Shown piece by piece: positions 44,523 through 52,413 of a stretch of DNA of 64,000 nucleotides. The stretch is taken from positions 653,501 to 717,500 of the forward strand of contig NZ_CP083374.1 of assembly GCF_017488845.2 (NCBI RefSeq), given 5' to 3'. Each line of letters starts with the position of its first letter. The stretch's first letter is position 1. The translations under genes and the position numbers were made by a program. The notes beneath the pieces are model-generated. The model was not told where the DNA came from, searched no databases, and saw only the letters and a program-made list of their open reading frames with translations. This DNA is from Ensifer canadensis (GTDB lineage: Bacteria > Pseudomonadota > Alphaproteobacteria > Rhizobiales > Rhizobiaceae).

Positions 44523-45208
44523 GCGCCTACCCTCCTGACGCCGGTTGAGAAATATCGCTCGAGCATGAACACGACGACATTTGTCGCCGTTGCGAGCCCA
44601 AGGAAGATGGCCGCGCTCAGAATGCTAAAGAAAAAGAAGCTGGAAGACGCCTTGCCCGCGTCCTGCGTAACCTTGATCAAGTCGTTGAGGCCGATGAGCG
44701 AAACCAGTGCGGTCGCCTTGATCATGACCTGCCAATTGTTGCCGATGCCTGGAAGGGCATGGCGCATCATCTGCGGAAACAAGATCCTGCAGAACGTTTT
44801 CCACGGCGTCATGCCATATGCCGCCGCCGCCTCGAGTTGTCCGCGCGGGACGGCCTGGAATGCGCCTCGGAATGTTTCCGTGAAGTAAGCACCATAGATG
44901 AATGAGAGTGTGATCGCACCGGCGGCAAACGGATCGATATCAATCTGATGCAGACCGAGGCGATCGGTAACTCCGTTCAGCCACATCTGGAGGCTGTAGA
45001 AGAGAAGCAACATCATGACGAGATCGGGTACGCTGCGGATCACCGTCGTATAAACGGTGGCTGCAAGGCGCAGCGAGCGTCTGGACGACAGCTTGCAACT
45101 TGCCCCAACGATGCCAACAAAGAATGCGCCTGCGATCGACAGAACGGCGAGCTCAATCGTCGTCAGCAATCCGGCCAATACAAGGGGACCATATCCGTCG
45201 AGGGCCAT
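44519..45208 (-). CDS. Polar amino acid ABC transporter permease (HisQ type)
   Basis: A 229-residue permease with the same signature, TFRGAFQAVPRGQLEAAAAYG, and about five membrane helices. It forms a heterodimer with the downstream permease in family precedent. No strong ribosome site is seen at the ATG; a hairpin lies upstream at 45264-45292. Confidence 0.92.
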   Translation of the reverse strand: MALDGYGPLVLAGLLTTIELAVLSIAGAFFVGIVGASCKLSSRRSLRLAATVYTTVIRSVPDLVMMLLLFYSLQMWLNGVTDRLGLHQIDIDPFAAGAITLSFIYGAYFTETFRGAFQAVPRGQLEAAAAYGMTPWKTFCRILFPQMMRHALPGIGNNWQVMIKATALVSLIGLNDLIKVTQDAGKASSSFFFFSILSAAIFLGLATATNVVVFMLERYFSTGVRRVGA

Positions 45209-45263
45209 ATGTCTGTTCTTTTCGTAAGCGCGTCGTGAATGGCCACGGCAACGCGGGATTTAC

Positions 45264-45292
45264 CCCTGTGCAGCCGATACGATTGCACAGGG
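45264..45292 (-). terminator. Stem-loop between binding protein and permease genes
   Basis: CCCTGTGCA (45264-45272) and TGCACAGGG (45284-45292) form a perfect 9-bp stem with an 11-base loop in the 117-base gap. Such hairpins commonly trim expression so that binding protein exceeds permease; that is inferred here. Confidence 0.5.
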
Positions 45293-45325
45293 CGAGTTGA
45301 CCAGGCAGGAACATCGCTATCGCGT

Positions 45326-46111
45326 TTATTGTCCGCCGTAGGCGTCGAAGTCGAAGTACTTGTCATTGATCGACTTGTAGGTGCCGTCAGCGACGATGGC
45401 CGCGATCGCCTTGTTGACGTCCTCGCGCAGTTCCGCGTCTTCCTTGCGGAGCCCAAAACCCGAGCCGATGCCGAAGTACATCGGGTCGTTCATATCCTGA
45501 CCGGCAAACTCGAATTCCTGCCCTTCAGGCTTCTTCAAGAAGCCGTCACTTGCCTGGATTGATGCCTGCAAAGATGCATCGAGACGTCCCGATCCGAGAT
45601 CGGAATAGATCTGGTCCTGCGTCTGGTAAGCGACAACTTCCACACCGGCGGGCCGCCATACGGCCATAGCGTAGGTCTCCTGCGAGGACCCCTGCTGGAC
45701 GCCAATCCGCTTGCCTTTCAACGATTCCGGCGTCGGTTCCAGACCCGAACCCCGTCTTGCGACCAGGCGCGACGGCGCGTTCGAGTATTTGTCAGAGAAG
45801 GCGATCTGCTCCTTGCGCTTCTCCGTGATCGTCATCGACGACGCGATGATGTCGAATTTTCGTGCTTGCAGCGAAGGAATGATGCCGTCCCAGCTGCTCT
45901 CCACCCAGATACATTTGGCGCGTAGTTCGGCGCAGATGGCCTCGGTGATCTCGACCCCGAAACCGGTCAGGCTGCCGTCCGGCTTCTTGAACTCGAGCGG
46001 CGGGTAAGTCGGATCGATGCCCAGTTTAATCGTCTGTCCAGTGCGATCCGCGGCATGTGCCGCGACGGAGCCGGAAAGCAGTATGAGAGATGCTGCTATG
46101 ATCTTGAACAC
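45326..46111 (-). CDS. Polar amino acid ABC transporter substrate-binding protein
   Basis: The 261-residue product has a signal peptide (VFKIIAASLILLSGSVAAHA) and a type II binding fold with family motifs TIKLGIDPTYPPLEFKKPDG, FDIIASSMTITEKRK and RIGVQQGSSQE. The GTG at 46111 is chosen because it begins the signal sequence, with GGGGA upstream; the longer frame would bury it. Ligand unknown, probably a polar amino acid or opine-like compound. Confidence 0.9.
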   Translation of the reverse strand: MFKIIAASLILLSGSVAAHAADRTGQTIKLGIDPTYPPLEFKKPDGSLTGFGVEITEAICAELRAKCIWVESSWDGIIPSLQARKFDIIASSMTITEKRKEQIAFSDKYSNAPSRLVARRGSGLEPTPESLKGKRIGVQQGSSQETYAMAVWRPAGVEVVAYQTQDQIYSDLGSGRLDASLQASIQASDGFLKKPEGQEFEFAGQDMNDPMYFGIGSGFGLRKEDAELREDVNKAIAAIVADGTYKSINDKYFDFDAYGGQ

Positions 46112-46161
46112 GATGATTTTTCCCCAGTTTGGTTTTCGTTGGTTTCGCCCGAACCGGCCGA

Positions 46162-47394
46162 TTACTCGGTCGCAGCACATGGGCGCTGTGCTGCGATGCC
46201 TGCTGTGCGTCGGGTGATGTCGGACTGAGCGGGCGTTGCGAGAAACCGCTCGGCGAGCTTGACCCAATAGGTCGCCCCGATCGCCAATACCTCATCGTTG
46301 AAGTCGTAGCTCGGGTTGTGCAGCGGGTGACTCGCCTCGCCGTTGCCGATATTGATGTAGGACCCAGGACAGCGCTCCAGCATGAAAGCGAAATCTTCGC
46401 TGGCCATGATCGGGTGCGCGTTCAGGATTGATGCCTCTGGACCGAGCCATTGCCGAGCGACGTCTTGGGCAAATTCCGTCTCGACCGGGTGATTGATAAG
46501 CACCGGATGACAGCGCTCATAATTGATGACGGCTCTCGCCCCAAAACTCTCCGCCTGCGCATGCACCAAGCCACAGATCCGCGCCTCGACTTCGCGGCGG
46601 ACTTCCGGTGACAGCGAGCGCACCGTTACAGACATCTCGGCCGCATCCGGAATGATATTCGACGCGGTTCCGCTGTGAATTGACCCAACCGTGATTACCG
46701 CAGCGTCCTGCGGATCGACATTGCGTGAGACCACTGTTTGAAGCGCCATGACGACCGCCGAGCAGACAACGACTGGATCCACCGCCTTGTGTGGAACAGC
46801 GCCATGTCCGCCATGACCAATGATACGGATCGTCACCGTATCGGCGGAAGCCATGAACGCGCCGCTGCGAAAGCCGAACGTGCCGACCGGTTGGCCTGGG
46901 ACGTTGTGCATGGCAAAGACAGCATCGCAGGGAAACCGCTCGAACAGCCCCTCGCCCAACAGCCGCGCGGCTCCCCCAAGGCCCTCTTCGGCCGGCTGAA
47001 AGATTAGATGGAGAGCGCCGTGGAAGTCTCGCGACTGCGCCAGATGCCTAGCTGCAGCGAGAAGCATCGCCGTGTGACCATCGTGACCACAGGCATGCAT
47101 TTTTCCAGGAACGGTACTGCTATAGGATAGTCCCGTCACTTCCTCGATCGGGAGCGCATCCATATCGGCGCGAATGCCAAGCGACCGCCCCTCACCATTG
47201 CGCAAAGTTGCGACTACGCCAGTCCCTGCGATCCTCGCAACTTCGTAGCCCCATTCGGCGAGCAGCTTGGCGACCAGCTCACTCGTCGCGAACTCCTCAA
47301 AGCCCAACTCCGGATGAGCGTGAATCTGCCTGCGAATCGAGATCGCTTCAGATTGGAAATCGGAAATCCCTGGCAACACGATCGCGTTCTTCAT
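46162..47394 (-). CDS. M20 family amidohydrolase/aminoacylase (hippurate hydrolase-like)
   Basis: The 410-residue enzyme shows M20D motifs: HAHPELGFEE, GIRADMDALPIEE, MHACGHDGHTAMLL (metal ligands), QPAEEGLGG and GHGGHGAVPHKAVDP. It hydrolyses an N-acyl or N-carbamoyl amino acid. It heads the operon with the ABC transporter; GGAG precedes the ATG. It is divergent from a LysR gene with a perfect operator between them. Confidence 0.93.
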   Translation of the reverse strand: MKNAIVLPGISDFQSEAISIRRQIHAHPELGFEEFATSELVAKLLAEWGYEVARIAGTGVVATLRNGEGRSLGIRADMDALPIEEVTGLSYSSTVPGKMHACGHDGHTAMLLAAARHLAQSRDFHGALHLIFQPAEEGLGGAARLLGEGLFERFPCDAVFAMHNVPGQPVGTFGFRSGAFMASADTVTIRIIGHGGHGAVPHKAVDPVVVCSAVVMALQTVVSRNVDPQDAAVITVGSIHSGTASNIIPDAAEMSVTVRSLSPEVRREVEARICGLVHAQAESFGARAVINYERCHPVLINHPVETEFAQDVARQWLGPEASILNAHPIMASEDFAFMLERCPGSYINIGNGEASHPLHNPSYDFNDEVLAIGATYWVKLAERFLATPAQSDITRRTAGIAAQRPCAATE

Positions 47395-47493
47395 CCACCA
47401 CTCCGCCCCTGAGAATTCCCGACCTCTGCCTGTGAGGCAGTGCTTCGCAATCTAGTGAATGCGCGCATTGAGCGGGAGACAAAAGTTTATTAT

Positions 47494-47516
47494 GGTGATA
47501 ACCAATCGTTATCACC
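47494..47516. promoter_or_regulatory. LysR operator upstream of the M20/ABC operon
   Basis: GGTGATAAC-CAATC-GTTATCACC is a perfect 9-bp inverted repeat ending ten bases before the LysR start codon and about 100 bases from the M20 start. Placement fits autorepression of lysR together with control of the divergent operon. Confidence 0.65.
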
Positions 47517-47525
47517 GGAGACCGG

Positions 47526-48476
47526 ATGAAGCTGCATCAACTCGAGGCACTGGTTGCCAGCGCCGACACCGGCAGCATCCGCGCCGCAGCGCGCCTTCTG
47601 GGGATATCGCAACCCGCTGTAACGCGGGCCTTGAGGGAGATGGAAGCCGAACAGCAGCTACCGCTGCTCGTTCGCTCGCCAAGTGGCCTGAAGTTTACCG
47701 ATCACGGCTATGCTTTACTGACCCACGCTCGTCTCGTTCTCAATCAGCTCAGGCAGGCGGAGAGCCAGATGAGCATTCGGCGTGGCCAAATTGAGGGACG
47801 GCTCTGCATTGCCGTAACGCCGTGGCTTTCCCTGACGCTGCTGCCGGAGGTCGTAACCGAGTTTAGAAGACGCATGCCGAATGTAAGGCTCGAATTCTTC
47901 GACAGTTTCGTAATGATCACGCAACCACTTCTTCGCGACGGCTACATGGATCTCGCCATAGGCCAGGCGTCGCCAGCGATGTCTGCTCAGGAATTTCTGA
48001 TTGAACCGTTGGTTCGCTACGAGACGGGCATCATGGTTCGTCGAGGTCATGCGAAAGAGGGATGCAAGTCCATTCACGAACTGCTGGATCAGGACTGGCT
48101 GCTGAACTACGCCCCTGACGGTCGTGATGGCCTGATGCAGGAGGTTTTCTGGCGACACGGCGCGACATTGGATGAAAAGCGCGTTGTACTGGCACACTCG
48201 GTGTTGCTTTCTCAGACACTCGTTGAGCAGGCAGATATGTGCACCTGGGTTCCAAGCATCATGACGGCTGTACCCCCTTTCTACGACCGCACGGTATTGT
48301 TGGATCTCGAGGAGAGATTTTCACCGCGGGACCTCAGCATTATTTCGAGGCGAAATGGTCCCCAAGGATCTGCAGCCCTTTCCTTTATCGATTGCCTGTC
48401 CGGTGTCATCAAGAGACGCCTCCGATCGAGCAACCCGGTAGACCGGCGTGTCTTTGCAACTTTGACGCCTCTTTAA
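47526..48476 (+). CDS. LysR-family transcriptional regulator
   Basis: A 316-residue LysR: helix-turn-helix at 1-60 (HQLEALVASADTGSIRAAAR) and an effector domain from about 90. GGAG lies seven bases upstream of the ATG and abuts the operator palindrome. It likely controls the M20-ABC operon; the tandem LysR at that operon's end would add a second layer. Confidence 0.94.
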   Translation: MKLHQLEALVASADTGSIRAAARLLGISQPAVTRALREMEAEQQLPLLVRSPSGLKFTDHGYALLTHARLVLNQLRQAESQMSIRRGQIEGRLCIAVTPWLSLTLLPEVVTEFRRRMPNVRLEFFDSFVMITQPLLRDGYMDLAIGQASPAMSAQEFLIEPLVRYETGIMVRRGHAKEGCKSIHELLDQDWLLNYAPDGRDGLMQEVFWRHGATLDEKRVVLAHSVLLSQTLVEQADMCTWVPSIMTAVPPFYDRTVLLDLEERFSPRDLSIISRRNGPQGSAALSFIDCLSGVIKRRLRSSNPVDRRVFATLTPL

Positions 48477-48730
48477 TCTGCGAGGTGGGCTCTCCCGCCA
48501 ACGAAGCTTTTGATCGTAAGCCCATGCAAGAGTCCAACCATCACTTTGGTATTGAAGTAAGGAACAATGGTGACCAGCCGGAAGCCGGACGAGTAGCCCA
48601 GCAACCGCTCCGCTTGACCGAGGACTCGCTGCAGAAGCGACCACCTCGTGCCCGCCGTCGCTGTAGCATACGGTGGCTGTCAAACACTTGGGAGAGCCGT
48701 CCATCTCATCACTCTACCTGTGAGGCAAAG

Positions 48731-50323
48731 TTAGTAGCCCAACGCCATCCCGTCCTTACGGGCGTCCGACCCTCCAATCAGAATGCCACGCTCCCAGTCA
48801 ATCCGGATGGCCTGCGCTCCGCCGATGGCACGAAGGGACGGCTGAACCTTGAAGCCACGCCGTTCCAGTTCGGAGCCGATGCTCGTGCGGATGGCGTCCT
48901 CGGCTTCGACCGTCACTGTAGCGGGCAGCGGAAAGAGGCGCGGCAGGTCAATGGCGGTTTGAAGATCGAGACCGTAATCGTAGAGCCGGGATAACAGGTG
49001 AGCATGGCCCATAGCCTGGTAGTGGCCGCCCATCACACCGAACGGCATCACGACACGTCCGCCCTCGGCGACCATTCCCGGGATGATCGTATGCATCGGA
49101 CGCTTGCGAGCCGCGATTTCGTTGGGGTGACCTGCCGCAAGCGAAAAGCTCTGACCGCGGTTGTGGAACAATACGCCTGAGCGTGGCGCCATCAGCCCAC
49201 TGCCATAGGAACTGAATATCGAATTGATGAAGCTGACCGCGTTGCGGTCGCGATCCACCACGCAAACATAGACGGTATCCTTGTGCTCGACGGTGTCGAA
49301 CGAGGGCAGCGGTTCGGTGACCCGATCGAGGGAGATGCTTTGGGCAAGGCGATCAGCAAGTGTGCTCGACAGCATGCGCTCGACGGCCCCATCCGACAAA
49401 GACGGATCGGCGACCATCGCGTCGCGCGCGGCGTAGGCGAGCCGTGTTGCCTCGAGGAGGAGATGCAGATCATCGGGGTCGAACGGGTCGTTGGATAGCG
49501 AGAAACGCGAGAGGATGTTGAGGATCAGCAGGGCGACGACGCCTTGGCCGTTCGGCGGGCATTCGTAGATGGTGCGGCCGCGATAGGTCGTGGAGATGGG
49601 TGTAACGTAGTCTCCTGCAGCGCTGGCGAAATCGTCCAGGGAGTGACAGCCGCCGAGGCCGCGCAGATAGTCCACCATGTCCTCGGCGATGGCGCCGCGA
49701 TAGAAGGCGTCCCTGCCGCCGCGTGCGATCGCGTCGAGTGTATCCGCAAGCAAGGGCTGGCGCTGGACGCTGCCCATCGCCGGCGCCTCTCCCGCGACCA
49801 GGAAAGTGGCACGGGTGGTCGGGTGGGCAGCCAGGAGATCGCGCTGCATGCCCAGGTCGGCGGCGACACGGGGCGTCAGCGCATAGCCGTCGCGGGACAT
49901 CGCGATTGCAGGCTGAAGCACCTCGGCCATCGACATCCGGCCGAAGTCGCTTAGGAGGCGGCACCAGGCATCGACCGCTCCAGGAACCGTGACCGCATGA
50001 GGAGAAGAGCGCTCGATTGCTGTCACATCGTCGGCACGCAGCGCATCGCGGCTCAGTGCTACTGGCGTCAGGCCCGAGCCGTTATACGCGCGAATGTCGG
50101 TGGATCCTTCCACCGCGATCATTGCGAAACAATCCCCACCAACACCAGTCGAACCTGCCTCGACTACTGACTGAACCGCGACGGCCGCCACCGCCGCATC
50201 GATGGCGTTCCCTCCCGCCTTCAGGATCTCGATGGCCGTCAGGGTTGAGGCCGGATGTGAGGTTGCCGCCATCCCGTGACGGGCGATGGCCAGCGACCGA
50301 CCAGGATCTTCGAAGTTGCGCAT
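48731..50323 (-). CDS. Gamma-glutamyltransferase family protein
   Basis: The 530-residue protein is an Ntn-hydrolase precursor that self-cleaves before a Thr, seen here in KDTVYVCVVDRDRNAVSF, with the following SSYGSGL loop. N-terminal region HPASTLTAIEILKAGGNAID is typical. No signal peptide is seen. ATG 50323 with AGGGAC upstream gives the family start; the 19 codons before it are rejected. It could process gamma-glutamyl or related acyl amides in the neighbouring pathway; oxamate amidohydrolase (HpxW) relatives share this fold and occur in ureide pathways. Confidence 0.9.
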   Translation of the reverse strand: MRNFEDPGRSLAIARHGMAATSHPASTLTAIEILKAGGNAIDAAVAAVAVQSVVEAGSTGVGGDCFAMIAVEGSTDIRAYNGSGLTPVALSRDALRADDVTAIERSSPHAVTVPGAVDAWCRLLSDFGRMSMAEVLQPAIAMSRDGYALTPRVAADLGMQRDLLAAHPTTRATFLVAGEAPAMGSVQRQPLLADTLDAIARGGRDAFYRGAIAEDMVDYLRGLGGCHSLDDFASAAGDYVTPISTTYRGRTIYECPPNGQGVVALLILNILSRFSLSNDPFDPDDLHLLLEATRLAYAARDAMVADPSLSDGAVERMLSSTLADRLAQSISLDRVTEPLPSFDTVEHKDTVYVCVVDRDRNAVSFINSIFSSYGSGLMAPRSGVLFHNRGQSFSLAAGHPNEIAARKRPMHTIIPGMVAEGGRVVMPFGVMGGHYQAMGHAHLLSRLYDYGLDLQTAIDLPRLFPLPATVTVEAEDAIRTSIGSELERRGFKVQPSLRAIGGAQAIRIDWERGILIGGSDARKDGMALGY

Positions 50324-50451
50324 GACGTCCCTAAAGTCTTCCCAGCTATCTGCTTCGTCAGTCCCCCGACGCCAGCGCAAGTGACTTTGGCCAGGGGTCG
50401 TGCATAGGGTGGTGGGGCACAGCGGGTACAGCCGTGCAAATCTCCGCGCAG

Positions 50452-50638
50452 TCAGTGACTATCCGACCCCTGCATCCACTGCGGGATATCGCGCTTGGCA
50501 TGAAGCACACGCCACACGTCGATGCAGCCGGCCTGTCGATGAAGCCCAGCGCGACATCAATCGCAGCCTCGCGTGCGTAATAATCTACGGTCACTTCATG
50601 CGCGCCAATTCACGTGGAATAATCGGTTTGTTCTTCAC
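50452..50638 (-). pseudogene. parE: Degenerate ParE toxin
   Basis: From a GTG overlapping the parD stop, the frame reads KNKPIIPRELARMK then a stop; a second frame continues VDYYAREAAIDVALGFID; a third gives CIDVWRVLHAKRDIPQWMQ. These are the N-terminal, middle and C-terminal parts of ParE, in order but frameshifted and missing about 40 residues. The toxin is dead. Confidence 0.8.
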
Positions 50639-50874
50639 TTGCCCTGCCGACCACGAACTCGATCGCGCAACCCGGTGAAATAAGCGGCGTCGGGCGGTTC
50701 AGTCTGCGCAGAGGAGGCTCCGTCAAGCAACAGCCTGCGTAACGTGAGCCGGTCCTGATCTCGACGGATCAATTCTCGGATATACTCACTGCTCGACCCA
50801 TAGCCCCGCCCAGCGACTTGCTCATCTACGAAGCTCTTCAGATAGTCCGGCAGGGAAATGTTCATTGTACTCAT
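50635..50874 (-). CDS. parD: ParD-family antitoxin
   Basis: A 79-residue ribbon-helix-helix antitoxin: MSTMNISLPDYLKSFVDEQV, then GYGSSSEYIRELIRRDQ and an acidic C-terminus (PPDAAYFTGLRDRVRGRQGK). It is intact although its toxin partner downstream is destroyed, so it may now be a solo antitoxin or regulator. The ATG at 50874 is preferred; three codons later is another Met. Confidence 0.9.
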   Translation of the reverse strand: MSTMNISLPDYLKSFVDEQVAGRGYGSSSEYIRELIRRDQDRLTLRRLLLDGASSAQTEPPDAAYFTGLRDRVRGRQGK

Positions 50875-51066
50875 AGGAACGAGCATAGCCGCATGGCAAA
50901 AATTGGCAACGACGTCCGCCGGCTGAAATGGCAGCATTCGCACCTGCGACCTTCTGGTTAGAGGCAGACGAGCTACCGGGCTGCTATACGCCGACTTCAG
51001 AATTGAAAACGAACCCAGCTGCTCCAGTTTATAAAGTACGGGTAAACACGCTCAGGAGGAGCAGTT

Positions 51067-51246
51067 ATGAGCAGAAACACCGTTATTGGCGTCATTGTCG
51101 CCGTAGTCGTAATCATCCTTGCCGTTGTCTTCCTACTCCCTGGCAAAACGACCACAACGGAAACAGCGACACCGCCGGCGACTACGACTGAGCCGACGAC
51201 TCAGCCCTCGACGACCCAGCCTTCAACGACTGCGCCAGCTCAATAG
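51067..51246 (+). CDS. Short single-pass membrane protein with Thr/Pro-rich tail
   Basis: A 59-residue protein preceded by AGGAGGAGC: a short basic start (MSRN), one hydrophobic helix (about 5-24, IGVIVAVVVIILAVVFLL), then a tail of Thr, Pro, Gln and Ser with repeated TTQPST units and no charge to speak of. The tail would lie in the periplasm. Family unknown; similar short proteins with Thr/Pro tails occur in Rhizobiales. Confidence 0.7.
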   Translation: MSRNTVIGVIVAVVVIILAVVFLLPGKTTTTETATPPATTTEPTTQPSTTQPSTTAPAQ

Positions 51247-51307
51247 GGTATACCGACGAGACTACTGTGAGCACGCGACCGACGCCGAGTATCGCGCGAG
51301 ACGGCGG

Positions 51308-51586
51308 TCATTGAGTGGACGCGCCTTCGTAACTGGAGAGGCTATGCCTCGAAATTTGATGGTTCGCCCAGACACTTCGAGAGATTTCATCCTCGGTCGC
51401 CCATTCGGCATCGGAATCGTTGAGTAGGGTTAGAAACCCACTCTTGCCCTCGACTTCTTCTGGCGATCGATACCCCTGCTCGCACTCCTCGCAGTGTGCG
51501 TAGACATCTCCGGTTTCGCTCTCACGAAAGAGAAAAAGCCGGCCGTTCTGACAGCTCGGGCAGTTGCCTGCGTGAAATTGCATCAT
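51308..51586 (-). CDS. Small zinc-ribbon protein
   Basis: A 92-residue hypothetical protein whose two Cys pairs, CPSC (about 9-12) and CEEC (about 33-36), form a likely zinc ribbon; the rest is acidic. No partner domain is recognised. The start is one of two adjacent ATG codons. Confidence 0.7.
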   Translation of the reverse strand: MMQFHAGNCPSCQNGRLFLFRESETGDVYAHCEECEQGYRSPEEVEGKSGFLTLLNDSDAEWATEDEISRSVWANHQISRHSLSSYEGASTQ

Positions 51587-51660
51587 GGCGGGTCAGAATC
51601 CTCACTATGTTGCCAGCTTATGGCCAGTGATTAGGCCACGCGGTCACCTGCCGATTCATC

Positions 51661-52110
51661 CTAATGTTGGCCGATTGGGAGACCTTGGAAAGGCTCTACC
51701 GTGTCGGCGACCTTCACCCACTTATGTTTCGATTGCTCGAATACTGATATGGCAGGTGGCGCGAACGCCGGGTCGGCAAATGAACCTACAGCCACCCCGA
51801 TCCAGAACGGCGAGACATCGGCCTTCCAATAGACGGTTGAGCCGCAAGTTGGGCAAAAATGCATTCGGACCTTGCGACCGCTCTCGGCAGTACGAATGAA
51901 TTCTGCAGACGTTCCAGATATTTCGACACAGTTAATCGAGTAGAACGCATTAGCGCTGAACGGTGCACCAGTTCTTCGCTGGCAAGCGAAACAGTGACAC
52001 AGCGCAGTCAATTGCGGCGGTTCGCGAAGCATCAGTTTAAGAGCGCCACAGGCGCATTGGGCATTGGCCGTGGAAACTCCTCCCGCTTGCGCGGTGAGAT
52101 TACGTTGCAT
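51661..52110 (-). CDS. GFA-family (glutathione-dependent formaldehyde-activating-like) zinc protein
   Basis: The 149-residue protein has the GFA cysteine pattern: CACGALKL, CHCFACQRRTGAPF and a late FCPTCGSTVYW. These bind two zincs. True Gfa activates formaldehyde with glutathione, but most paralogues have no proven reaction. The ATG at 52110 lacks a clear ribosome site. Confidence 0.9.
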   Translation of the reverse strand: MQRNLTAQAGGVSTANAQCACGALKLMLREPPQLTALCHCFACQRRTGAPFSANAFYSINCVEISGTSAEFIRTAESGRKVRMHFCPTCGSTVYWKADVSPFWIGVAVGSFADPAFAPPAISVFEQSKHKWVKVADTVEPFQGLPIGQH

Positions 52111-52413
52111 TGGGGCTGAAGCGCAGGCCCGAACCGCAATTCCATTGCGGTAGGCGATGCGAAGGGGCTGAAACCTGATACAATTTCAGGAAGCACCCAA
52201 GGTAGATCGCGGAAATGCCGGAGTCTAGAAGAAACTCTTCGGACCGCCAAACGCGGTCATGCCTGATGTGAAGGGATCTGAACCCCAGTTCAGCATGCCG
52301 CGCTTACGACTGGACCATGGCGTGCTACGCCGTACTTCCCCTGTAATCATGCCGCCGCGAAGAACAGAGACATGATCGCAAGCGGCGCATACTGTTGCGC
52401 CGGCCGGGTACGA
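52111..52413. other. Intergenic region with a short perfect hairpin
   Basis: ACCGCAAT-TCC-ATTGCGGT (52133-52151) forms an 8-bp hairpin just upstream of the GFA gene. Otherwise I see no gene or terminator in these 300 bases. Confidence 0.45.
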
